Shown piece after piece: positions 55,931-64,000 of a DNA stretch of 64,000 nucleotides. A model generated the notes under the pieces. It saw only the letters and a list, made by a program, of their open reading frames with translations. It was not told the DNA's origin and did no database searches. The position numbers were made by a program, and so were the translations under genes. This stretch comes from Schistocerca nitens (taxonomy: Eukaryota > Arthropoda > Insecta > Orthoptera > Acrididae): positions 248,805,076-248,869,075 of the forward strand of contig NC_064618.1 in assembly GCF_023898315.1 (NCBI RefSeq). Direction: 5' to 3'. The first letter of the stretch is position 1; every line of letters starts with the position of its first letter.

Positions 55931-57239
55931 TCAAATGGTGATTGCAGATGTGCCTTGGAGTCAGTGGTAAACAATGTGAACACATTCTTAAGAGAAGTGT
56001 AAAACTATGTTTCATTAAGAAAAGTATTTATTGTGTATGTTACATGTTATCAGTCATACCAAATAAAATGTTTAGTTTATTTATTTCCTATAATTACAAT
56101 TACATAAGTTTCTTTTTTCCACAAATGGGGTTGTGCACCATTAGGAAGTATGAATTACCAACTGTCCTATATCAGCTTTGACAAGTAAGTAGCAATGGGG
56201 AGGCTTTAAATAGAAAAATGCCTGACTAAACAGTAATTGTTTCCCCATCAACCTGGAAATGTACACAAGTTTGAAATAGTTTTCCTAAGCCCCATCTGAT
56301 GGACCAGAAGCTATCATACACCATAGTTCCATATACAAAAATCAAAGCTGACTCTTTATCTATGTAGTGTAGGAAATGAGATTTTATCTTAGCAGCTTAG
56401 GCCTGTCTTGCTGCATATGATGACAGAACCTCGCATGAGAGCTCTACCCAGCAGTGATTGCACCACAGTAGCCATATCTGGCCACAATGCTTTTCAGTTG
56501 TAGTACATTTATCGGATTCTTTTGGGAAAGGTTTCAGGGTCAGTATTAAAAAGCACTATATCACTGTAATTGCCTTTTTAAGAGCTATTGAATGCAGTTA
56601 TGAAAAGTATATGGTTCCATTAAAAATAACCATACTTGTTTCAGTATCTCAGTTGATAGCAGAGTTCAGAGAATTATTCAAACAAAACATTACACGCCCT
56701 CAGCGTACTATCAGTTGCTGGTTTCTGGAACTATTCACAAAATAAATGGAGTGTCATGTCTTATGAGACTCGCCTGTATAATAAAACAGCATTCACTTCT
56801 GTTGACAGTAATTCACCTCAGTGAAGATGGCGCGTTGAGATAAAATTAGCAAGGCACTGGTGAGGGGAAGAAGAGCACATGGTGCATGCATGCATGCATG
56901 CATGTATGTATGTATGTATAACTCATTAAGCAGGGGATAAAGTGGCAGGAAAGTGCTGGTTTCATGACTGAAAATCCTTAGCCCAATGAAACATTGAAAG
57001 ACACGTATTGGAATACAGTAAGTACCAAGCACAACAAACGAAATGGGATATTGTGCTTATTGTATTCCAACATATGCAGTTCAACATTTTATTGGGCAAT
57101 TAATCATTTTAAATCATGACAGTGGCATATTTTTGCCACTTTTTCATCTGAGGATGTTCATATGAAATGAAATCATTGGCTTAATAAATGTGTCTAAAGT
57201 AAAACTTCAGGCAGTTTTCTTAACATTCATATCAATCAG
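55931..57239. other. Non-coding stretch in ERGIC3 intron 1
   Basis: No gene recognised. It contains a (TGCA)n(TGTA)n microsatellite at 56884-56919 and an imperfect hairpin at about 56979-57103. Confidence 0.45.
56979..57103. repeat. Imperfect inverted repeat
   Basis: The left arm starts GCCCAATGAAACATTGAA and goes on to TATTGGAATACAGTAAG. The right arm in reverse complement starts GCCCAATAAAATGTTGAA and goes on to TGTTGGAATACAATAAG. Arms of about 47 bp around a short spacer. Confidence 0.65.
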
Positions 57240-57710
57240 ATGTCAAAAGCTCATCATCATCATCATCATCATCATCATCTTCGTATCCTTCCAGCGAGCC
57301 GGGTGGATTGTTTACGAACAAGTTGCTTCCAATTCGCTTGATATTCATCTTGTCTTGATATTGTTTCCCAGTTTTCTCCTTTAGTCTTCAAATATTCTTT
57401 AATCTGATCCTACCATCTTTTTGTGGGTATCCTTGTAGCTCTTTTCCTCAGCACATTTCTCTCCAAGTATTGTTTTGATAGGTACTTACCTTCAGTCCCT
57501 TCACATGTCCTAACCACTAGAGCTATGCAGTACTCAGTCTCTCAGTCAGTGACATATCCATTTGCATTTCTCCTGTGATGTCTTCATTCCTCATTTTCTC
57601 TCTTCTAATCTTATGCAAGGCTGGTCACAGAAACTTCAGATCACATGTTTGTAGCATGCTCAGATCTGTCTTGTTAGTGACAGCTTTCTAAACTGCATGT
57701 CATAATTGTT
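57240..57710 (-). pseudogene. RTE-like LINE 3' fragment with (ATG)n tail
   Basis: The - strand has C-terminal LINE-like pieces 'NEDITGEMQMDMSLTERLS', 'LGHVKGL', 'GKELQGYPQKDGRIRLKNI', the region that usually reads 'GHV.RM...GRRPRGRPR.RW'. It ends in a (GAT)n/(ATC)n tract at 57251-57279, a tail type seen in RTE-like elements. Only the 3' end is present. Confidence 0.55.
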
Positions 57711-58164
57711 TGGTTCTCATAGGAAATCTCATGCCCCACACAAGGTTCCACACTTGGTGAAAAAAAAAGTAGAGCTCTTTCTTGCTCTGTTTTGTACTTC
57801 TAGTTTGGCAGTGCCATTCCATTCCTTGCCTTGTGGAGAAGTGGCATCTTCAATGCCTAAGGGAGTAAACACCAACAGAAAATCCCCATCTGAGTTAGGC
57901 CGAGCAAGCCAACAGCTGAGTATGAATGTATTGCTTTCAGCATGGGAACAAGCCTTGGATAGTGCAAGCACAGTGAAAGCGCACCTTCCAATTTTGAGAA
58001 AGAAAACATTGTCCAAAAAGGCTGTAATAAATTTATTGTCCATTCTAGTAGCTAATTTCAACTGCTAGTCATTTTCAAGCTGTAATCACAAGCCTCAAGC
58101 TTCGCAACACATTTGGCTAAATACCCAGTAAGTACGTAAAGACCACATCTCTTCATGTGTATGT

Positions 58165-58217
<53 letters not shown>

Positions 58218-60490
58218 CAACAACAACAACAACAATTGTTTGATGTATTCCATAAGTCATTTTTTTCTGCATACAAATAATGAGCATGCAGAATAAAAAA
58301 AAAGTTTGGCAAAAAGATTTTATAGAACCATGGCAGTCATAGGGACTCAAAGTATTATGCATTTATTACTATGAGCAAAGCCATATGTGAAGCGGAAATT
58401 GTTTCTGGTTGTAAAGATTTGGACGATATAAAATTTAAGTGGATCCAGGTGCAGTTGGCATGACTTTGAACAGCTCACAGGACTTATTGCTTGTGCTTGT
58501 GACAAAAATAGTTGATAACTTGTGTGCTATCAAGAGATGAAAAAGGAGAAGTAAATCTTTTATTTATGTATCCCTGTGGATCATCTCATTTTTTTCATAA
58601 TCACAAAGATCTGTTAAATGAACTGTTCTAAAAAAATTATACTTTTTAAATTAAATCCTGCAGCTGCCACTGGAAGACCATATTGACTATCAGATGAAAA
58701 GTCGCGAATAGCTTCACAGATTATATTGAAAAAGAACATATTGTTACATCAATAATTTGTCATTATTGGTTGAGAGAACAAGGTTATATCATTTAAAAGA
58801 AAACTGCAATATGAAATCTTAGACTCTAATAAGAATGTTATTGGAGTGTCGTAATGTCTTCCTTGTTAAAGATGAGAGAAAAGTTTCTAATTGCAAGGCA
58901 CTCAAATAACACTTTGTTAAATAATAAAAGCTAAACCTTTGTTTAATTAATAATATTGATTAATATAAATGTGTTTGTAAAATGAAGGTATAATTACATA
59001 AATTATTCATTGTCTTCTTTGAGTATGTGTTGTTATGATGTATGTAAAAATGTTTCACCGTTATCATGGGAAAGCCAAATGTGAATTTAAATTTAAATCT
59101 ATGTTTCTAATAATCTAAAATAAATAAAAAATAAAAATGACTAAACAATGAAGTCTACATTACAACTTAGTAATACATCCAAAGTCTAAAAATGAGTATT
59201 GCATTTACCTGTAAAATAGAGTTTATTTTAATATGTTGAGAACACCTTCATGGAATTTGACATGTACAAAAAAAAAAAAAAAAAAATTGTCTGCGAAAAT
59301 TCAACATTGTTATGAACATTGTCAAGCAGGACATACTGTTTTGTAGGAAACTGAATAAAATGATACTAATTTTAGGTCTGTAGGTCACATATTTTTTGAG
59401 ATATGGTGTTTTTAAGGTCCTAAAACATTGACAAAAAATTGGATAATTTGGAAGTTTTGAGAATTAGTAACTCCCAAATAAAGGGATTTTCGTGTAAACA
59501 ACTAATACTATAAATGTACAAAAGTTATCAAAATCTGAGATGTCAAGAACTTGACCATTGGTTAATTTCACATGGACTGACCCACTCATTTTCTTTGGCA
59601 ATAGTTGTTGCTTTCTTCAGCTCCATTACTGATAGCAATTGAATATTGTGCAGAGCACAACCATGGTGCTTCTTCCATTAGTTTTAATAATTTCATTCAT
59701 TCATTCATTCATTCATCTGTGAAACAAGTTAAGATACATATTGTCACAGAAAAACATCTCTTAAAAACTTGATATGTACACTGTATTAACAATAATTGTA
59801 TTGCATAATATTATTTGTGCTTATGCCAACTAAACATAACATTAAATACTAAACAAAGCTGCTACGTGTAAGATATAAAGATATCTTTCTCAGTTATATG
59901 AAATCGATGCTGTTAACCTTCTGTCAATAGCATTGGTATTTTTCAGAGAAAATAATTACCTACCGATGTAACACTAGAGGCTTGTTTACAATCCACTATT
60001 TTTTGCCATGTAACTGACAAAAAAATTTGTGTTGTCTTGTACTGTGATAGTGCAGATCACAGTTCAGCTGTAACTGATTTTTATTACCAGAAACAAAAGT
60101 CATTAAGGAATAAAAGTACTAAGAATTCCTAGATTAACAAAAAGGCCTCCGGAAGATGTGTGGTTATCTAATTTACTCAGTATCAGTCTGTTTGCTTCTG
60201 CTGAAATTACACCTTGTGGGAATTTGGACTAAAATCCAGGCATTCCCAAAATTTTGATAGTTTCTGTAAATAATGTTTGACATGAACAAGAGCTAGAAAT
60301 CATGTATCAAGCTGAGTAGTTGATATCTGCGGATGAAAGAATAATTGGAAATGAGTTGGATTCTAATTAACTGATGTAAAAGATATATCTCACCATTGTG
60401 TGAATTATGTTTGTGACTGAAGTAACACTGTTCTGAGTAGAAACATGAAAGTGTTTGTTCTTAGTCTGTTTCATATCTTTTCTCTTTCAG
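57711..60490. other. Rest of ERGIC3 intron 1, mostly unassigned
   Basis: Contains a 363-base open frame at 57706-58068 with no known motif, a (CA)n then (CAA)n array at 58168-58234, an A-run at about 59269-59286 and (ATTC)n at about 59696-59716. Nothing else was recognised. Confidence 0.45.
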
Positions 60491-60649
60491 TTACTATATT
60501 GAGCGGTATCATAATGACATTGCTTTTCGTCTCGGAACTACAAGCTTATCTGTCACCAGACATTTCGGAAGAGCTATTTGTGGATACTTCAAGAGGAACC
60601 AAACTTCGGATAAATCTGGACATTATTATACCTTCTATTTCTTGTGAAT
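60491..60649 (+). CDS. ERGIC3: ERGIC3, coding exon 2
   Basis: Acceptor TTTTCTCTTTCAG|TT; the first two bases complete the codon split after exon 1. It encodes the first membrane span ('VTILSGIIMTLLFVSELQAY') and the start of the luminal domain ('EELFVDTSRGTKLRINLD', 'IIIPSISCE'), all in register with the family. The donor GAAT|GTGAGT at 60649/60650 is strong. 159 bases, phase 1 to phase 1. No lesions, although it sits 20.9 kb from exon 1. Confidence 0.93.
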
Positions 60650-60731
60650 GTGAGTGTAATGTAGTGATAAAAAGCATGTCGCAGTTTTATGATTTTCACA
60701 GTAAAACTTTATTTTTGTTTCATTGCTGTAG

Positions 60732-60848
60732 TTTTGGTGCTTGATGCTATGGACACATCAGGCGAGCAACATCTGCACATTGAGCACAATATATACAAGA
60801 GAAGATTAGATAAATCAGGAAATCCAGTTGAAGAACCACGAAAAGAAG
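60732..60848 (+). CDS. ERGIC3: ERGIC3, coding exon 3
   Basis: Follows an 82-base intron (GTGAGT..TGTAG). It encodes 'LVLDAMDTSGEQHLHIEHN' and 'IYKRRLDKSGNPVEEPRKE', the conserved luminal segment of ERGIC3/Erv46 (family pattern '.DAMD..GEQ.L.IEHN.[FY]K.RLD'). The donor is GAAG|GTATGT at 60848/60849. The remaining roughly two thirds of the protein, including the CxxC-containing luminal part and the second membrane span, are not visible before 64000. Confidence 0.93.
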
Positions 60849-61199
60849 GTATGTAATTCTCTGCCTCACCAGTTTTTCTTAGTACAAAATGATTGTGTTC
60901 ACATGCTTGCAGCCTTGAACTGTGCTTATTCAATTCGTCTATGGTTTAGATAGTTTCAGGCATTGAAAACTGTGACAGTTTAGCATCTGATATTCCTGTG
61001 ACGCATTATGCAAGTCAGACACCAATAAATGTGAAAAAAGGATAAGAACTGGGTAGCTAAAAAGTGATGATAGGATTAATTAAAAGAAAAAGAAGTGATT
61101 CAAAGTAAAAGAAGTGATCCAAAGAGAGAATGTTGTTTTTATTATTTTTTAACATAGGTATTAAATTTTCTACAACTGTGTAAAATCTAATCTGTGCTA
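60849..61199. other. ERGIC3 intron 3, start; nothing else seen
   Basis: Non-coding. A short duplication AAAAGAAGTGAT occurs near 61090 and 61110. Confidence 0.45.
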
Positions 61200-61227
61200 A
61201 TAATAAAACTGAAAACCCGCCGTGACT

Positions 61228-61515
61228 GTTAGAACATGCTGTTCTCCAAAACTACTAGACCAACTTCCATGGTGTTTTCACAGGTAACTTGAGCATAGTC
61301 TGAGGGCAATGTATTGGCTTTATTTCAAGAAAATTTGGATCATGGAAAAAAAGAAGGAAAAAATACTGTGATTTTATCAAAAACCATTGTATCTGTTCGT
61401 TTGAAAAGGTTCATCTCCAAAATTACTAGACAAATTTTCATGCAGTTTCCACAGGTAACTTGAGTGTAGCATGGGGCAACATATAAGATGTATTTCATCA
61501 AAATCTTAACATGGA
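61228..61515. repeat. Two-unit tandem repeat, period about 170 bp
   Basis: Units at about 61237-61345 and 61408-61515 share 'TCTCCAAAA[CT]TACTAGAC.AA', 'TTT.CACAGGTAACTTGAG', 'GGGCAA', 'TATTTCA[AT][GC]AAAAT' and 'CATGG'. Confidence 0.75.
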
Positions 61516-61889
61516 AAAGAAAGATATCATAATTTAAAGTTCTATCTAATATCATTTACTCATCTTAGTATCTTAGTGGTGCAGATGAATAATCATCAAA
61601 GTGTAGTACAACAAATAACCAGTAGGTGGTGCTGTTGGTTTCATAGCATACCAAAGATCCTATAGATGGCGTTCCCGGTGAGCTTATGTTACTTAGTGTC
61701 AGTTGCTGTTCACGTGGCCAGCTCTCCTGTGTTAGTGAAGCAAACAAGCTCTTTGTTCATGTCTCCAATCATACTACTTCACTGTTGTATACTAAGAAAC
61801 TTTGTAAGTTCAAAATAAATTCGACATGTATGAAGTCTCGGGCACAGCCCTAAATGAATACCCGGGCAACTCCAGGTTTCTCAACTAGT
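61240..61889 (+). mobile_element. Possible non-autonomous Helitron with 3' end at 61889
   Basis: ACCCGGGCAACTCCAGGT at 61860-61877 can fold into a small hairpin and is followed after a short spacer by CTAGT (61885-61889), the layout of a Helitron 3' terminus (hairpin, then CTRR before T). The upstream tandem units may belong to the same element. The 5' end was not located, so the left coordinate is only a guess. Confidence 0.4.
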
Positions 61890-62228
61890 GACAAATAAAA
61901 CGTGCTACTATTACCTCCTTATTTTATTTCACCATCCATTTAGACTTTCTGCTCTTTCATTGATAGGGTTTCTACTCCTCCATCATTAGGTGGACAGACC
62001 TATTACATTACTGATGTTTGAGAGAAATTGATTTTAAGTCACTTTGCCAACTTGTGTTTGCTATGTGATATGATGACAAATACTACAAATAGTTTGTAGT
62101 ATTGCTAATACATGTACAAGTAAATTGTGGATGATATTGAGTTTAAGTTGTTGTTACAAACTCCTGCGTGTTTGCCAGATTAAGTCACTACAAGAAGCAC
62201 AAGTAGTTTGCAGTATTGGTAAAGTATA

Positions 62229-63417
62229 CACTATGTGATCAAAAATATCCGGACACTCCCAAAAACATAAGTTTTTCATACTAGGTGCATTGTGCTGCCA
62301 CTCCTGCCACGTACTCCATATCAGCGACGTCAGTAATCATTAGACATCATGACAGAGCGAAATGGGGCACTCCGCAGAACTCATGGACTTCGAACATGGT
62401 CATGTGATTGGGTGTCGCTTGTGTCATACATCTGTACACTAGATTTCCACACTCCTAAACATCCCTAGGTCCACTGTTTCCAATGTTATAGTGAAGTGGA
62501 AATGTGAAGGGACACATACAGCACAAACGCGTGCAGGCCGACCTTGTCTGTTGACTGACAGTTGAAGAGGGTCATAATGTGTGATAGGCAGACATCTATC
62601 TAGACCATAACACAGGAATTCCAAACTGCATCAGGATCTACTGTAAGTACTATGACAGTTAGGCGGGAGGTGAGAAAACTTGGATTTCATGGTCGACTGG
62701 CTGTTCATAAGCCACACATCATGCCAGTAAGTGCCAAACGACACCTCGCTTGGTGTAAGGAGCATAAAATTTGTACGATTGAACAGTGGAAAAACATTGT
62801 GTGGAGTGACAAATCACAGTACACAATGTGGCGATCCGATGGGTATGGAAAATGCCCAGTGAACGTCATCTGCCAGTGTGTGTAGTGCCAACAGTAAAAT
62901 TAGGAGGCGGTGGTGTCATGGTGTGGTCGTGTTTTTCATGGAGGGGACCTACACCCCTTGTTGTTTTGTGTGGCACTATCACAGCACAGGCCTACTTTGA
63001 TGTTTTAAGTACCTTATTGCTTCCCGCTGTTGAAAAGCAATTCAGGGATGGCGATTGCATATTTCAACATGTTTGAGCACCTGTCCATAATGCACGGCCT
63101 GTGGCGGAGTGGTTACACAAAAATAACATCCAAGTCCTGACCTGAATCTATAGAACACCTTTGGGATGTTTTGTTGGAATGCCGAATTCCTGCCAGACCT
63201 CATCGACTGACATTGATACCTCTCCTCAGTGCAGCACTCCATGAAGAATGGGCTGCCATTCCCCAAGGAACCTTCCAGCACCTGATTGAACATATGTCTC
63301 TGAGAGTGGAAGCCGTCATCAAGCCTAAGGGTGGGCCAACACCATATTGAATTCCAGCATTACCGATGGAGGGCGCCATTTTCAGCCAGGTGTACGGATA
63401 ATTTTGATCACATAATG
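62229..63417 (+). mobile_element. Tc1-like DNA transposon, inactive
   Basis: Inverted ends CACTATGTGATCAAAAATAT (left) and CATTATGTGATCAAAATTAT (right, reverse complement), flanked by TA at 62227-62228 and 63418-63419. About 1.19 kb with a transposase pseudogene on the + strand. Confidence 0.92.
62345..63350 (+). pseudogene. Tc1-like transposase pseudogene
   Basis: Fragments in order: 'SMTVRREVRKLGFHGRLAV' near 62650, 'HLAWCKEHKICTIEQWKNIV' and 'WSDKSQYTMW' (first catalytic Asp kept), 'GGGGVMVWSCFSW' (kept Tc1 signature), 'DGDCIFQHV' followed by a stop where the second Asp of 'QQDNAP.H.A' is expected, and 'APVHNARPVAEWLHKNN'. A short deletion removes most of 'DWP.QSPDLNPIEHLW' (about 63137-63150), after which 'EHLWDVLLECRIPARPHRL' continues in a new frame to 'KPKGGPTPY' and the stop near 63350. 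The loss of the second acidic residue and several stops make it inactive. Confidence 0.88.
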
Positions 63418-63419
63418 TA

Positions 63420-64000
63420 TATAAGTTATGTGATACACTAATATTGTCAAGTTTCCTTCCCCTGTAAAAATTGTGATTCACATCAGAGTCACTGTTATAG
63501 CAATTAAATGTAATAATTAACCAAATTCTCATTGATACGTGATCTATTTGTCGCCGTTGATGTCCTAAGCACCGATAAATGCTGACAGTATATAAAAAGT
63601 ACATTCTTTGCTTGTATCAATCTGTGAAGTAAGATAGTAATTAATGAAATGTATTTGTATGGCTGTGGTAATGTGGACATCATTTGTAGTGACTTTTGGA
63701 AGTAAACAACAAGCAATATTATTGTTTAGAATGTAGGCCTAATATCATGTATTCATTTGTTACAGTATTATGCAATAAGCTTGGAAACTTTACAAAAGTA
63801 GCTTAAAATCAACATCACTTACACTTCAATAGAACAGCAGCATTGTCCACTAGAAAGCAAGGGAGGATAAAACCTCGAACTTATTTGTAATTTGAGATAA
63901 TATTAGTCTAAAACAAAGTAGGGAAAAATATTTTAACAGCAATAATAATTAGAAAAGTAAGAAGAAGGGTCAAAGAGAAGATTGGAGGGAAGGGAAAAAG
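63420..64000. other. Non-coding stretch, end of window
   Basis: No exon with a family match to ERGIC3 was found here. The last 120 bases are strongly A/G-rich on the + strand. Confidence 0.45.

Larger units (their letters stand above)
39563..60490 (+). other. ERGIC3 intron 1, about 20.9 kb, full of transposons
   Basis: GT at 39563 and a pyrimidine-rich TTTTCTCTTTCAG acceptor ending at 60490. It contains, in order: unannotated DNA (39563-42299), a LINE split by a mariner relative, an I-like LINE cluster, a CR1/Jockey-like LINE, an RTE-like tail and microsatellites. The sense-strand LINEs inside could supply cryptic splice or polyadenylation sites. Confidence 0.85.

Noticed and set aside
58058-58362. 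Val-Cys repeat proteins on the - strand
   Set aside because: Readings of the (CA)n array.
60650-64000. ERGIC3 exon 4
   Set aside because: No stretch after 60848 with acceptor, donor and conserved Erv46 residues was found, so I assume that it lies outside the window.

Overview
This is a eukaryotic, insect-type genomic window with no sign of bacterial organisation. It has spliced genes with GT..AG introns, AT-rich non-coding DNA, microsatellites and a very dense load of transposable elements. A 196-bp tRNA-derived SINE at 17013-17208 matches what I remember of a family abundant in grasshoppers and locusts (Schistocerca). Together with the giant introns this makes an orthopteran the best guess. 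The assignment rests on recollection, not on a search.

The only host gene I recognise is ERGIC3, the ER-Golgi cargo-receptor subunit related to yeast Erv46. It lies on the + strand. Its first coding exon is at 39466-39562, and exons 2 and 3 are at 60491-60649 and 60732-60848. The first intron is therefore about 20.9 kb and is filled with transposable elements. The rest of the gene should lie beyond the right edge.

Layout, left to right. (1) 1240-5130: a decayed LTR-type gag-protease remnant, split by an apparently intact Tc1/mariner-superfamily transposon with 168-bp inverted repeats and a 361-aa transposase. (2) 7279-7872: a fold-back element built from two opposed 3' halves of a mariner. 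(3) 8885-9960: a dead mariner. (4) 10440-12240: a dead R1-like LINE carrying a SINE. (5) 14650-20253: a young, GC-rich Jockey-like LINE with a SINE in its endonuclease and a poly(A) tail. (6) 20256-25590: a MULE-type DNA transposon with recognisable ends and a three-exon transposase pseudogene; a LINE fragment and a fold-back MITE sit inside it. (7) 27098-28640: a PIF/Harbinger pseudogene. (8) 30740-31185: a hAT C-terminal fragment followed by a two-unit tandem repeat. (9) 32941-37765: a Ty3/Gypsy element with both LTRs, carrying a duplicated piece of reverse transcriptase inside gag. (10) 37844-39272: a deleted PIF/Harbinger element ending 193 bp before the ERGIC3 start codon. (11) Inside ERGIC3 intron 1: an endonuclease/RT LINE split by a mariner relative; a long I-like LINE with RNase H and extra partial 5' copies on both sides; a CR1/Jockey-like LINE; and an RTE-like tail. 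(12) After exon 3: a Helitron-like end and a Tc1-like pseudogene.

The mobile elements do not work as a system. They form nested insertions whose relative order can be read, with the younger element interrupting the older one. The most interesting structures are the in-frame RT segment inside gag, the mariner fold-back, the Harbinger next to the ERGIC3 start, the LINE/MULE junction at 20253/20256, the long D-D spacing of the intact transposase, and an (AT)n array grown inside a LINE ORF1.
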